A stretch of DNA of 64,000 nucleotides from Campylobacter jejuni subsp. jejuni 414 (GCA_000163995.1 CM000855.1:886634-950633), one strand, 5' to 3'; positions 28,473-38,119 are shown, counted from the stretch's first letter. The notes: a model not told the origin generated them from the sequence alone. Made by a program: numbers and translations.

Positions 28473-31400
28473 TTAAAGCTTGCCTATAAAATTTCGTTTC
28501 CTTTTTGCAAAAAGGGCTAAAACCACCATCAATGTAAATCCCCAATAAACATAACCAGGAATTTGAGCCGCCTCGCCTGCAGCATAAGAATGAAGCCCTG
28601 TTAAAAAGTAATTTACTCCAAAATAAGTCATAATAATAACCCAATAAGCAAACATACTCCATAAAGCAAATACAAATTGATTGCAATATTTTGGAATCAT
28701 TCTAAGATGCAAAATCGCTGCATAAACTAAAATGCTAACCAAAGCCCAAGTTTCCTTAGAATCCCAACTCCAATACCTTCCCCAGCTTTCATTTGCCCAA
28801 ATTGCACCTAAAAAATTTCCTACAGTAAGCAAACAAAGTCCTAAAATCATTGCCATTTCATTGATTCTTGTAGCCTCTGTAATATTTCTTAAAATATTAA
28901 GATTATATTTTCCATCTTTCTTGAGAAAACACATTAAGAACAATGTAAAGATACCAAGTAAGGCACAAAGTCCCAAAAATCCATAACTAGCAGTAATAAC
29001 AGACACATGAATGCTAAGCCAATAAGAATTAAGTACAGGAACAAGATTTGTAATTTGCGGATTCATTTCGCTTAAATGTGCAACCATTAATACAACGCCG
29101 GATAAAATGGAAGTCAATGATAAAGCTATAGGACTTTTCCTGGAAAAAAATATACCTGATAAAGATAATGCCCAGGCTATATAAACCATGCTTTCATAAC
29201 CATTACTCCATGGAGCATGACCTGATAAATAAGCGCGGAGTCCAAGACCTATTGTATGAACTACAAAGGCTAAAATATTTAAAACATATACGACTTTAAA
29301 AATAAAAGAGATTCTCAAATTCGGTACAACCATTTTAGAAAAAACAAGAATTAAAAGTAAAAAACCTGCAACCAAATATACAGGAGCAAGCTTAACAAAA
29401 ATTTCAGCCTTATTGGAAAAAATTTCCATTTCGATCTTGGTTTTATTAGGCATAACTTTATATCCTATTTTTTCTTGATATTCTTTGATAAATCTCAAAC
29501 CTTCATCAGCTCTAGTCCAATTATCATCTTTAAAAGCATTTTCCACAGCACTAAAATAATTCCGTATTAAAGCTAAAACAATATGCTCTTCATCTCCTTT
29601 AAGAGTAGTTATAGCAGAAAAAGGTGCAAGCCAAACATTATTTGGATTATTTTGAACAGGAATAAATTTAAACAATTCACCGCTAAAAACTAAATTTACA
29701 ACATTAGCTCTTTCATCTAATTTTATAATTTCCTTATCGAAAACTCCTCTTGCATTTGGATTTTTGCGAATTGCATTTTCAACATATTTTTGAAGCTTAT
29801 AGCGATTGTTCCCATCAAAAAAATCTTTATAAGAAATATATTCAGCACTAGGAATTTCTAAAACATTTGCAACAGCATCACGAACTGCTTTATTTTGCGG
29901 CATTAAAATAAAAGGCTCCATTTGCCACTTATCTACATCAACCAGCATAGAAAGCATAACAGCATTAGAATTTTGCCCTTTATAGTTATTACTTTGATGA
30001 ATTTTTTCTAAAATTTCTCTTGATAATGTATCAAAAGGCACCATTCTTCCATCTACTGATTTTTGCACTATTAAAGTAGCAAGGGCTTTAGCATGATCAG
30101 TATTTACAACAGGTAAAGTCGAATTTAAATCTTGAGCAAAAGTTTTTTCAAAACTAAAAGTCATCAGCAAGATAAAAACAATCACACTTGCATGCTTTAA
30201 AGTATCTTTATTAATCAATCTTGCTAAGGTTCTAAATCTAGAATGTGGATTTAAAAAATTCATAAACATTCCAAGACAAAGTAAAAAATAACCTATATAA
30301 GTTGGTATTTTACCTGGATCTTTATTTACAGATAAAACAGTTCCTTTTTCATCTTTATCATAAGAACTTTGATAAAATCTATAACCATCATAATCTAAGA
30401 CATTATTCATAAAAATTCTATAATCAAAATTTTCATTATTATTCTTTACAGTAATTTCACTTGCATAAGAAGCTGGAGACATAGAACCTGGATAACGATC
30501 TATCACGAAATCTCTTAAGTAAATATCAAAAGGCAATTGTTCATAAGAAAGTGCCCAAGAAATAAAGAATTTTTGACCGGCAAGCTCTATCGTAATAGGT
30601 TTATTATATTCAAAAACATAAAATTCTTTACTTTCGTTTTTATAACTTAGTTCTAATTTTAAAGCATTAGAACCAGTTAATTCTAAGTTTTTATTTTCAT
30701 TACTTAAAGCAAAGTCTTTAAAATACAATAATAAAGAATTCTTCCAATTTTGAGGCTCTCCAAAAGTAGAAATCAACATAGTTCTAGCTACTTCTAACCA
30801 AGCAGATTTAAACCATAATAAAAAACTTTCGTCTTGAGGTCTATTGGAACCTTCTAAAGCTTCTTGTGCATGTAAAGAAGCAGTTTTAACTACAAAACTA
30901 ATATCTTTAACCTCATAAAGTCTTCTTTCTTTAGCATTTGCCTTTTCTCCAATTTTAAGTTCTAAATTTTGCCCATCTAGCATACTTAAAAAATGTAAGT
31001 TTTCGCTTGAACTTAAAATTAAATTTTGATCAATTTTCACAAAAGGAGCTTTAACATTATCGTTCATAAAAGCAAAATTAATTCCTTCTATATTCTTAAC
31101 TTCACCTTTTTCAAATTTAACATCAACACCCTGGGATCCTTTTTGAGAAAGCATCAAAACCAATAAAGGATCAGAATTATTGTTTTCTTTATAAGTATAA
31201 TGGGCATTCAAGATTAAATCTTTATATTTTAACACAGCTTGATCGTCGCCTAAGTTAAGCTTTAGTTTAAAAGAATTAGCAAAAGGTAAATTTCCTATAT
31301 AACGATCATTAACAGCACTATAACGTTCCCCATCTTTTATCGTAGAAATACGCAAAGAAGTTTTAGAACTTTCTATGAGTGAATTTTGGGTATGCTCTCT

Positions 31401-31718
31401 AATAGCTAAAATGCCTTCAAATCCGGCATATCTTGTCATTGCAGAACCTACTAAAATAAATAAAAAAGAAATATGAAAAATAATTAAAGGCAATTTTTTA
31501 AGCCCAAGCATTTTATAACGAAACATCCCACACAGTAAATTAATGCCAAGTAAAAGTTGTATGTATTCAAACCAAAAAGTATCATAAACCATTGCCCAAG
31601 CCGTAGGAGTTCCATAAGCACTTTCAATAAAAGTCGCCAAAGCACAAAAAAGTGCAAAAAGCAAAAATAATACAACTGAAACTCTTAAATCTCCTATGCT
31701 TTTTATTATATTTTTCAT
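28473..31718 (-). CDS. ccsBA: CcsBA, fused ResB/CcsB-ResC/CcsA cytochrome c haem lyase (system II)
   Basis: This 1081-residue membrane protein exports haem and attaches it to CxxCH motifs of periplasmic cytochromes c. The N-terminal ResB half has membrane helices (~10-110) and a large periplasmic domain. The C-terminal CcsA half carries the tryptophan-rich WWD haem-handling motif (ESWGRYWSWDSKETWAL), with flanking histidines in LSGHAPWSNGYES, SIHVSVITASYGF and LHSYAAG. The one-piece fusion is typical of Campylobacter and Helicobacter. It lies downstream of livF (18 bp) in the same direction. The frame is intact. Confidence 0.94.
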   Translation of the reverse strand: MKNIIKSIGDLRVSVVLFLLFALFCALATFIESAYGTPTAWAMVYDTFWFEYIQLLLGINLLCGMFRYKMLGLKKLPLIIFHISFLFILVGSAMTRYAGFEGILAIREHTQNSLIESSKTSLRISTIKDGERYSAVNDRYIGNLPFANSFKLKLNLGDDQAVLKYKDLILNAHYTYKENNNSDPLLVLMLSQKGSQGVDVKFEKGEVKNIEGINFAFMNDNVKAPFVKIDQNLILSSSENLHFLSMLDGQNLELKIGEKANAKERRLYEVKDISFVVKTASLHAQEALEGSNRPQDESFLLWFKSAWLEVARTMLISTFGEPQNWKNSLLLYFKDFALSNENKNLELTGSNALKLELSYKNESKEFYVFEYNKPITIELAGQKFFISWALSYEQLPFDIYLRDFVIDRYPGSMSPASYASEITVKNNNENFDYRIFMNNVLDYDGYRFYQSSYDKDEKGTVLSVNKDPGKIPTYIGYFLLCLGMFMNFLNPHSRFRTLARLINKDTLKHASVIVFILLMTFSFEKTFAQDLNSTLPVVNTDHAKALATLIVQKSVDGRMVPFDTLSREILEKIHQSNNYKGQNSNAVMLSMLVDVDKWQMEPFILMPQNKAVRDAVANVLEIPSAEYISYKDFFDGNNRYKLQKYVENAIRKNPNARGVFDKEIIKLDERANVVNLVFSGELFKFIPVQNNPNNVWLAPFSAITTLKGDEEHIVLALIRNYFSAVENAFKDDNWTRADEGLRFIKEYQEKIGYKVMPNKTKIEMEIFSNKAEIFVKLAPVYLVAGFLLLILVFSKMVVPNLRISFIFKVVYVLNILAFVVHTIGLGLRAYLSGHAPWSNGYESMVYIAWALSLSGIFFSRKSPIALSLTSILSGVVLMVAHLSEMNPQITNLVPVLNSYWLSIHVSVITASYGFLGLCALLGIFTLFLMCFLKKDGKYNLNILRNITEATRINEMAMILGLCLLTVGNFLGAIWANESWGRYWSWDSKETWALVSILVYAAILHLRMIPKYCNQFVFALWSMFAYWVIIMTYFGVNYFLTGLHSYAAGEAAQIPGYVYWGFTLMVVLALFAKRKRNFIGKL

Positions 31719-31736
31719 TCTTTTTCCTTGTAAATT

Positions 31737-32432
31737 TTAAAGTCCTAAATATTTCTTTCTAATCTCATCATCACCTATTAAATTCTTAGCTTCGTTTTCC
31801 ATTACAATACGACCATTTTCCAAAACATAAGCATAATCACTTATTTTTAATGCGGAATAAGCATTTTGCTCTACTAAAAGAATAGTTATACCCTCTTCCT
31901 TTAAACGTACAATAATATCAAAAACTTCCCCTACAATCTTTGGTGCAAGCCCTAAGGAAGGTTCATCTAGCATTAAAAGTTTTGGTTCACTCATTAAAGC
32001 TCTCGAAATTGCAAGCATTTGTGCTTCTCCTCCACTCAATGTTCCAGCTAAAGCATGTTTTTTACTTGCAAGTCTTGGAAAAAGCTTGTACATTTGTTCT
32101 CTTAAATGCTCATAATTTTCAGTATTATTAAAAGCACCTATTTTTAAATTTTCTTCTACGTTTAAATTAATAAAAACACGCCTTCCTTCAGGAACTAAAG
32201 CTATGCCTTTTTGAACCAAAGTATGAGTTAAATGTCTTTTAGTATCATAACCTAAAAAATTAACCTGACCTGTTCTCTTAACCGAATTTAAAAGTGCATT
32301 TAAAGTTGAAGTTTTACCTGCTCCATTTGAACCTATAAGAGAAACAATATGACCTGTTTTTACTTTAAAATCAATCCCTTTAACAACTTCAATTAATCCA
32401 TAATAAACATGTAAATCTTTAACTACTAGCAT
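31737..32432 (-). CDS. livF: LivF, branched-chain amino-acid ABC transporter ATPase
   Basis: This is one of the two ATPases of the LIV-I type importer. The 231-residue protein has Walker A GSNGAGKT, the ABC signature LSGGEAQMLAISRAL, Walker B LLMLDEPSLGLAP and the H-loop-equivalent region ILLVEQNAY. I use the ATG at 32432; a TTG one codon upstream is open but has a poorer context. It overlaps livG by 14 bp, so translation is coupled. Confidence 0.94.
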   Translation of the reverse strand: MLVVKDLHVYYGLIEVVKGIDFKVKTGHIVSLIGSNGAGKTSTLNALLNSVKRTGQVNFLGYDTKRHLTHTLVQKGIALVPEGRRVFINLNVEENLKIGAFNNTENYEHLREQMYKLFPRLASKKHALAGTLSGGEAQMLAISRALMSEPKLLMLDEPSLGLAPKIVGEVFDIIVRLKEEGITILLVEQNAYSALKISDYAYVLENGRIVMENEAKNLIGDDEIRKKYLGL

Positions 32433-33189
32433 CAAAATCCCCTAAATACGCAGCAATTACTTCTTTATGATTTACAGCATCGCAAAGCTTACCCTCAAAA
32501 ATTGTTTTTCCGTAATCAAGCACCAGTACACGATCACATAATTTATTTACAAATTTCATATCATGCTCTATAAGCAAAACGCTGATTTTATAATCTTTTC
32601 GTAATTTAAAAATAAGTTCAGCAAGCTCATCACTTTCAGAACTATTCATTCCAGCAGCTGGCTCATCAAGCAACAATAATCTTGGTTGGGTAGCCATTGC
32701 TCTTGCAATCTCAACTTTTCTTTGTTGTCCATAACTCAAGCTAGTAGCCTTTTCATAAGCAAATTCTGCAATACCAAGTTCTTCTAATATTGCATAGGCC
32801 TTCTCTTTAAATACTTGTTCTATTTTTCCAAAACGTCCTAAATGCAAAAAGGCTTCCAAAATATTATATTTCATTTGCTTATTAAAACCAATAAGAACAT
32901 TTTCAAGTACATTCATACTGGAAAAAAGTCTAATATTTTGAAATGTTCTAGCTATCCCCAAATGCACAATTTTATGAGGTTTTAAATGATCAATTTTTTC
33001 TCCTAAAAATTCAACCGAACCTGAGCTAGGTTTATAGTTTCCTGTTATGATATTAAAAAGAGTTGTTTTACCAGCCCCATTAGGCCCAATTAAAGCAAAA
33101 ATTTCACCTTCATTGATTTTAAAAGAAGTTTCATTAATAGCTTTAAAGCTACCAAAACTTTTTGAAATTTGTTTTAATTCCAAAATCAT
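32419..33189 (-). CDS. livG: LivG, branched-chain amino-acid ABC transporter ATPase
   Basis: This is the second ATPase of the importer. The 256-residue protein has Walker A GPNGAGKT, the signature LSYGQQRKVEIARAM (the LSYGQ variant usual for LivG), Walker B LLLLDEPAAGMN and the switch histidine in LLIEHDMKFV. It overlaps livM by 4 bp upstream and livF by 14 bp downstream. Confidence 0.94.
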   Translation of the reverse strand: MILELKQISKSFGSFKAINETSFKINEGEIFALIGPNGAGKTTLFNIITGNYKPSSGSVEFLGEKIDHLKPHKIVHLGIARTFQNIRLFSSMNVLENVLIGFNKQMKYNILEAFLHLGRFGKIEQVFKEKAYAILEELGIAEFAYEKATSLSYGQQRKVEIARAMATQPRLLLLDEPAAGMNSSESDELAELIFKLRKDYKISVLLIEHDMKFVNKLCDRVLVLDYGKTIFEGKLCDAVNHKEVIAAYLGDFDASS

Positions 33190-34238
33190 TTTTCACTCCT
33201 TTTAAAACGTTTTTTAATCCCTCTAATCACATCACTTAATTCATAATAACCCATAATACCTTTTCTTGCAAAAAGCATCACTAAAACTAATACAATAGAA
33301 AAAACAACCATTCTAAAACCTGGTGTTGATTGAATATCAAGATTTAAAGAATCTATTTTTATATTTAATTCGTCTAAAAATCTCAACCATTCACTCCCGC
33401 CAATAACTAATATCGCACCTATAACAGCACCTGTAGTAGAACCAAGTCCACCCAACACAATAATAATCAAAAGCTGAAAAGTAAGTAAAAAATCAAATTG
33501 GGTTGGAGATACAGTAGTCAAAAGACAAGCCAAAAGTCCACCACCTACACCTTCTAAAAATGCTGAAGTGCTAAAAGCTAAAGTTTTTATCCAAAAAATA
33601 TTTATTCCCATAGCACTTGCAGCATCTTCATCATCTCTTATAGCCTTCATAGCACGACCATATTTAGAATAAACTATATTTAAAATCAAAATAACTGCTA
33701 CAATGGCAATACCACCAGTCCAATAAACCGTGGAAAATTGTGGAATGTCTACAAGCCCTCTTGAACCATTAGTAATAGAAGGGAAATTAATAGCAGCAAT
33801 TTTAATGATTATTCCAAAACCCAAAGTTACAATAGCTAAATAATCGCCTCTCACACGAAATACAGCAAAAGATAAAATCAAAGCAAGTAAAGATGAACAA
33901 ATTCCACCTACAATTAAAGCTAGTATAAAAGAATTTGAATGGATAGCTAAAATAAAAGAACTAGGACCATCTAAAAAAAACTGATCATTTTTTGCATCAG
34001 TGCTTAAAAGAACTAAAGCTGCTGTATAAGCTCCAATTGCAACAAATCCATTAGGTTCTAGTGAAAATTGTCCGGTTACACCGTTAATCAAGTTGTAACT
34101 CACAGCCAAAATAATAAAAATAGCAATTTGATTAATAATATTTAATCCATAATCCCCAAAAATATAAGGAGAAATAAAAATAAAAACAATTGAAACAATC
34201 AAAAAGATTAAATGTGAAGCTTTAATTTTGACCATCAT
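33186..34238 (-). CDS. livM: LivM, branched-chain amino-acid ABC permease
   Basis: The 350-residue inner-membrane permease has about ten helices. Family markers are NLINGVTGQFSLEPNGFVAIGAY in the N-half and GGLGSTTGAVIGAILV in the C-half, plus the coupling segment YGRAMKAIRDDEDAASAMGI that touches the ATPase. The start is ATG-ATG overlapping the livH stop. The N-terminal motif differs from the usual SLGHAGF (here SLEPNGF), which may be a local peculiarity of this family branch. Confidence 0.92.
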   Translation of the reverse strand: MMVKIKASHLIFLIVSIVFIFISPYIFGDYGLNIINQIAIFIILAVSYNLINGVTGQFSLEPNGFVAIGAYTAALVLLSTDAKNDQFFLDGPSSFILAIHSNSFILALIVGGICSSLLALILSFAVFRVRGDYLAIVTLGFGIIIKIAAINFPSITNGSRGLVDIPQFSTVYWTGGIAIVAVILILNIVYSKYGRAMKAIRDDEDAASAMGINIFWIKTLAFSTSAFLEGVGGGLLACLLTTVSPTQFDFLLTFQLLIIIVLGGLGSTTGAVIGAILVIGGSEWLRFLDELNIKIDSLNLDIQSTPGFRMVVFSIVLVLVMLFARKGIMGYYELSDVIRGIKKRFKRSEK

Positions 34239-35134
34239 CAAAACCTACTCTTTTCAAAATTTATACCTAAAATTCCCGTAGGCTTAAATAACAATATAAA
34301 TACCAAAAAAATAAAAGCAAATGCATCTTTAAATCCTGATAAATCTGGTAAAAAAGCCACAACAATAACTTCGGTAAATCCTATAATAAGTCCACCTAAA
34401 ACTGCACCCACTACAGAACCTATACCTCCTAAAACCGCAGCAGCAAAAGCTTTTAAACCTATCAAAGTTCCCATGGTAGGCTCAACAGAATAATAATTCG
34501 CGGCCCAAAAAACACCACCAACTGCTGCTAAAGCTGAACCTAGTGCGAAAACTATAGCAATAATACGATTTGCATCTATCCCCATTAAATTTACTGTTTG
34601 TATATCAAATGCTAAAGCACGGATAGCTATACCGTATTTACTTTTATACAAAATCCATAATACTGCTATTAGAATAACAAAAGTAAGAGCAGGAACCAAC
34701 AAAGAACCATAAGTTGTTATCACTCCACCAAAATTAACACTTTTTTCAAAATAACTTGGTGGTGTAAAAGTTCTAGGCGTTGAAGTAAAAAGCATATTAA
34801 AAAGATTTTGCAAAAAAAAACTAATGCCAATTGCCGTAATTAACAATGAAATCCTAGGAGCTTGTCTTAAAGGTTTATAAGCGATTCTATCTGTAGCCAT
34901 TCCAACACAAGCAGCAAAAATCATTGCCAAAGATAAAGCCCCTAAAAAAGGAACATTTAAATTAGTCATGCAAAAAAGAGCTGCGTAAGCACCAACCATC
35001 ATAATATCACCATGAGCAAAATTGATGAGTCTTAACACTCCATAAACCATAGTATAACCAACAGCAATAAGAGCATACATGCTACCTAAACTAAGCCCAT
35101 TAACAAGTTGTTGTAAAAATAAAGTAGAATCCAT
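34238..35134 (-). CDS. livH: LivH, branched-chain amino-acid ABC permease
   Basis: This 298-residue permease pairs with LivM. Markers are LVNGLSLGSMYALIAVGYTMVYG and LINFAHGDIMMVGAYAA at the start, the coupling segment GIAIRALAFDIQTVNLMGID, and GGIGSVVGAVLGGL near the C-terminus. About eight helices are predicted. It lies 19 bp after livK and overlaps livM. Confidence 0.94.
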   Translation of the reverse strand: MDSTLFLQQLVNGLSLGSMYALIAVGYTMVYGVLRLINFAHGDIMMVGAYAALFCMTNLNVPFLGALSLAMIFAACVGMATDRIAYKPLRQAPRISLLITAIGISFFLQNLFNMLFTSTPRTFTPPSYFEKSVNFGGVITTYGSLLVPALTFVILIAVLWILYKSKYGIAIRALAFDIQTVNLMGIDANRIIAIVFALGSALAAVGGVFWAANYYSVEPTMGTLIGLKAFAAAVLGGIGSVVGAVLGGLIIGFTEVIVVAFLPDLSGFKDAFAFIFLVFILLFKPTGILGINFEKSRF

Positions 35135-35153
35135 AATCTTTCTATTGTTTCCT

Positions 35154-36263
35154 TTAAGGATTAATGATATCTTTGTAATTTTGTTTTTGATTTTTGATTT
35201 CTTTAACCACTACAGAACGAGTTGCATTTCCAGTTTGATCAATGCTAATAACACCCGAAACACCTTGATAGTTTGTAGTTTGGTGAATTTTATCATTAAT
35301 ACATTCGCTTGTAAGATTATCAACACAAACATTCATAGCATTTAGCATAACAAAATACGCATCAGCGCCCATAGCCGAAAATGCTGGGAGTTCTTTTGTC
35401 CCTTTGGCTTTTTCATAAACACTGATAAACTCTTTACTCAATTTTGTAGTTGGATTATTGGCATCAAAACTATCTGTGAAAATATAACCTTCACTTGCAT
35501 CTGCGGCTAAACTAATAAAAGTTTGATCAGCAACCCCGTCTGCAGAGCCCATAGGAATATTTAAACCTGCAAGTTTTGCCTGTCTAGCAAATAAAGAAGC
35601 TTCGCTATAGTAAAGTGGCAAGAAAATAAATTCTGGATTTAAACTTTTAACTTGAGCCACAATAGCTCTAAAATCTTTATCCCCTGAATTAACTCTTAAA
35701 ATTCTAAGAATTTGACCACCATTAGACTTATACTGTTTTTCAAAAGCCTTTGCTAAACCCAAAGAATAATCAGCACTTTGATCTACAACAATAACAGCAG
35801 TTTTATAATTAAGTTTTGAAAAAACATATTTTGCCAAAGATGAACCTTGAAAACTATCCATAAAACATACACGAGAAGAATATATTTTTTTATCAAGCAA
35901 TCTATCACCAGTTGCAGCAGGAGCAATCAATGGAATTTTATTATCTTCTGCTACACGCATAACTTGTAACGTATTTGCAGTAACCATTTCTCCTATAAGA
36001 CCTATAACTTTATCTTGAGAAACTAAACGATTTGCTCCACTTAAAGATTCTAATTTATCACCCTTGGTATCAATTATAGCAAGAGAAACCTTATCTCCAT
36101 TGCTTAAAGTCGATTGCATTGAATTTGCAAGTTTAATCCCTTCTAATGCACTTTGCCCATATGCTGCAGTAGCTCCACTAAGCGGTAAAACAACTCCTAT
36201 TTTAATTTCTGCAGCGCTTAAACTCAAACTTAAAATACTTGCTAAAATTAAACTTTTTTTCAT
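35154..36263 (-). CDS. livK: LivK, branched-chain amino-acid-binding periplasmic protein
   Basis: The 369-residue precursor has a signal peptide (MKKSLILASILSLSLSAA) and a Leu/Ile/Val-binding type I fold (IKIGVVLPLSGATAAYGQSAL, IGEMVTANTL, FMDSFQGSSLAKYV). It is a paralogue of LivJ, the next gene upstream. Between 35276 and 35405 the DNA is identical to livJ, while the rest is clearly diverged. Its start lies inside the frameshift-extended end of livJ. It is intact. Confidence 0.93.
   Translation of the reverse strand: MKKSLILASILSLSLSAAEIKIGVVLPLSGATAAYGQSALEGIKLANSMQSTLSNGDKVSLAIIDTKGDKLESLSGANRLVSQDKVIGLIGEMVTANTLQVMRVAEDNKIPLIAPAATGDRLLDKKIYSSRVCFMDSFQGSSLAKYVFSKLNYKTAVIVVDQSADYSLGLAKAFEKQYKSNGGQILRILRVNSGDKDFRAIVAQVKSLNPEFIFLPLYYSEASLFARQAKLAGLNIPMGSADGVADQTFISLAADASEGYIFTDSFDANNPTTKLSKEFISVYEKAKGTKELPAFSAMGADAYFVMLNAMNVCVDNLTSECINDKIHQTTNYQGVSGVISIDQTGNATRSVVVKEIKNQKQNYKDIINP
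35276..35405 (+). repeat. 130-bp direct repeat, copy in livK
   Basis: This segment is identical base for base to 36408-36537 in livJ and encodes the shared ELPAFSAMGADAYFVMLNAM region. Identity stops sharply at both ends, where codons differ. It lies in coding sequence, so it is a paralogue conversion tract rather than a mobile element. Confidence 0.9.
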
Positions 36264-37401
36264 TTTCTCCCTTTATTTTAATAATTATGGATTTATAATT
36301 GTTTTGTAATTTTGTTTTTTGATTTTGAATTTCTTTAATTACAACAGAACGAATAGCATTACCACTTTCATCTATGCTAATTACACCACCAACAGCTTGA
36401 AAATCTTTAGTTTGGTGAATTTTATCATTAATACATTCGCTTGTAAGATTATCAACACAAACATTCATAGCATTTAGCATAACAAAATACGCATCAGCGC
36501 CCATAGCCGAAAATGCTGGGAGTTCTTTTGTCCCTTTAACTTTCTCATAAGCTGCAACAAAGTCTTTTCCTAGTTGGGTAGATGGATTGTTATAATCAAA
36601 ACTATCAGTAAAAATTACCCCATTAACAGCACTTCCCCCAAGATCAATAAAGGCTTGATTATTAACACCATCCCCTGCTACTAAAAGCTTATCAAAACCG
36701 ACTTGTCTTGCTTGTCTTGCAATTAACGCAGCTTCAGGATGATAAATAGGCATATAAACAAAATCGGGATTTAAACTCTTAAATTGCGAAACAACAGCTC
36801 TAAAATCTTTATCCCCTGAATTAACAACAAGTTTTTTTATAATTTTTCCGCCATTATTTTTAAAAGAATTTTCAAAAGCTCTTGCCAAGCCTAAAGAATA
36901 AACATTGCTTTGATCTATAATAATAACAGCATTCTTAAGCCCTAAATCTCTAGATACATAAGTAGCAAATTTATCTCCTTGAAAACTATCTTTAAAACAA
37001 ACTCTACTTGCATATTTCTTCTTGTCTAATAATTTATCTCCAGATGCTACTGGGGCTATTAGAGGAATTTTTTTCTCTTCTGCTATGGAAATAGCTTGAA
37101 TAGTATTTGGAGTTGTAGCCTCACCAATGATTCCAAGCACTTTGTCTGTTGTTATTAAACGATTAACCCCATTTGAAGTTTCAAGTTTATCTCCTTTTGT
37201 ATCTATTGTGACAAGCTTAATGGTATCTCCATTTAAAAGTTTTGGTTGCAACTTATTAGCTAGTTCAATTCCACTAAAAACATCTTGTCCATAAGCTGCT
37301 ACAGTTCCAGTTAAAGGTAAAACTACACCTATATTAATATCCTTAGCATATAAGTAATTTACCATAGTCAAAACAGTTAAAGTCAAAGTTAATTTTTTCA
37401 T
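36202..37401 (-). CDS. livJ: LivJ, branched-chain amino-acid-binding periplasmic protein (C-terminus frameshifted)
   Basis: The precursor has a signal peptide (MKKLTLTLTVLTMVNYLYA) and the same fold as LivK. As given it reads 399 residues and runs 62 bp into livK. The last ~28 residues (KTKLQNNYKSIIIKIKG onward) are not family sequence. The T6 run at 36315-36320 has one base too many. With five, the protein ends KQNYKTIINP with TAA at 36285-36287, just like LivK (KQNYKDIINP). The binding domain is complete, so the protein may still work despite the odd tail, but read-through could disturb livK translation. First gene of the liv operon. Confidence 0.88.
   Translation of the reverse strand: MKKLTLTLTVLTMVNYLYAKDINIGVVLPLTGTVAAYGQDVFSGIELANKLQPKLLNGDTIKLVTIDTKGDKLETSNGVNRLITTDKVLGIIGEATTPNTIQAISIAEEKKIPLIAPVASGDKLLDKKKYASRVCFKDSFQGDKFATYVSRDLGLKNAVIIIDQSNVYSLGLARAFENSFKNNGGKIIKKLVVNSGDKDFRAVVSQFKSLNPDFVYMPIYHPEAALIARQARQVGFDKLLVAGDGVNNQAFIDLGGSAVNGVIFTDSFDYNNPSTQLGKDFVAAYEKVKGTKELPAFSAMGADAYFVMLNAMNVCVDNLTSECINDKIHQTKDFQAVGGVISIDESGNAIRSVVIKEIQNQKTKLQNNYKSIIIKIKGENEKKFNFSKYFKFEFKRCRN
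36408..36537 (+). repeat. 130-bp direct repeat, copy in livJ
   Basis: Partner of 35276-35405, in the same orientation, 1132 bp away. Recombination between the copies would delete the interval and fuse livJ to livK in frame. Confidence 0.9.
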
Positions 37402-37432
37402 AGTATTCCTTATTAATTATAATTTTCATATC

Positions 37433-37867
37433 TTATTTTAGAAATATATTATGCTTTGTTTTTTGCGCAGGCTCCTCTTCAAGAAGATCTTTTATTTGTA
37501 GGTCAAGTGCAAAATTTTCACCTTTAATATAAGCAATAATATTATCTATATCTTCATGACTTAAATTTCTAGCATAAAAAGCCATTTGAGAAGCCGTCGT
37601 AGAGCTACTACTGTCAAGAGTATAACCTATCAAAGCTCCTTTAATATCCTCAGGAGACATATCTTTTAAAATTCTAGATCCTATAACGCTTTTTTCAGCA
37701 TTATCTCCATGACAAGTATTGCATTTATTTTGAAAATACAAAGTCTTTGCTTTTTCCATATCATATTGCTTATTTGCATCAAAAGTATAGGTAAAAAATG
37801 ATTTTAAATTAATACCAAAAACTGCAACAACAAAGATTGAACTAATAAACAACCATCGTATAATCAT
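37433..37867 (-). CDS. Membrane-anchored or periplasmic monohaem cytochrome c
   Basis: The 144-residue protein has an N-terminal hydrophobic segment (MIIRWLFISSIFVVAVFG) and a single haem-attachment motif CNTCH (Cys49, Cys52, His53). A C-terminal class-I cytochrome helix follows (LSHEDIDNIIAYIKG), with a candidate axial Met in ASQMAFYARNLS. It would depend on the CcsBA system encoded about 6 kb away. The electron partner is unknown. Equivalent to Cj1020c. Confidence 0.87.
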   Translation of the reverse strand: MIIRWLFISSIFVVAVFGINLKSFFTYTFDANKQYDMEKAKTLYFQNKCNTCHGDNAEKSVIGSRILKDMSPEDIKGALIGYTLDSSSSTTASQMAFYARNLSHEDIDNIIAYIKGENFALDLQIKDLLEEEPAQKTKHNIFLK

Positions 37868-37875
37868 GATTTTCC

Positions 37876-38067
37876 TTATTTTATTGTAATTTCTGTTTGT
37901 GTTTTATTTTGATATTTTTGTGTTTTTTTATTATATTTTTTTTCTTTTTTAATATCATAACGGTAACGAACAGTCCCTGAAACTTCTATATCTTTAAAAA
38001 CTCCATCTAATGGAGCTGCAAAAACAAAATGATTTAAAATCATACCAATTAAAAATAATTTTTTCAT
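37876..38067 (-). CDS. Porin-like N-terminal fragment (63 aa, exported)
   Basis: The short protein has a signal peptide (MKKLFLIGMILNHFVFAA) and then PLDGVFKDIEVSGTVRYRYD. That closely follows the mature N-terminus of Campylobacter major outer-membrane porins ([21 protein letters not shown], as I recall the porin). After this first beta-strand the sequence becomes lysine-rich and stops. No continuation of a porin is visible downstream before yqhA. It is therefore probably a relic of a porin gene, although the open frame may still be expressed. It lies 8 bp upstream of the cytochrome gene. Equivalent to Cj1021c. Confidence 0.6.
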   Translation of the reverse strand: MKKLFLIGMILNHFVFAAPLDGVFKDIEVSGTVRYRYDIKKEKKYNKKTQKYQNKTQTEITIK

Positions 38068-38119
38068 TCTTATTTTTCAAACACACAAAGCAATTATATT
38101 AAAAAAAAGATAATCCTTG

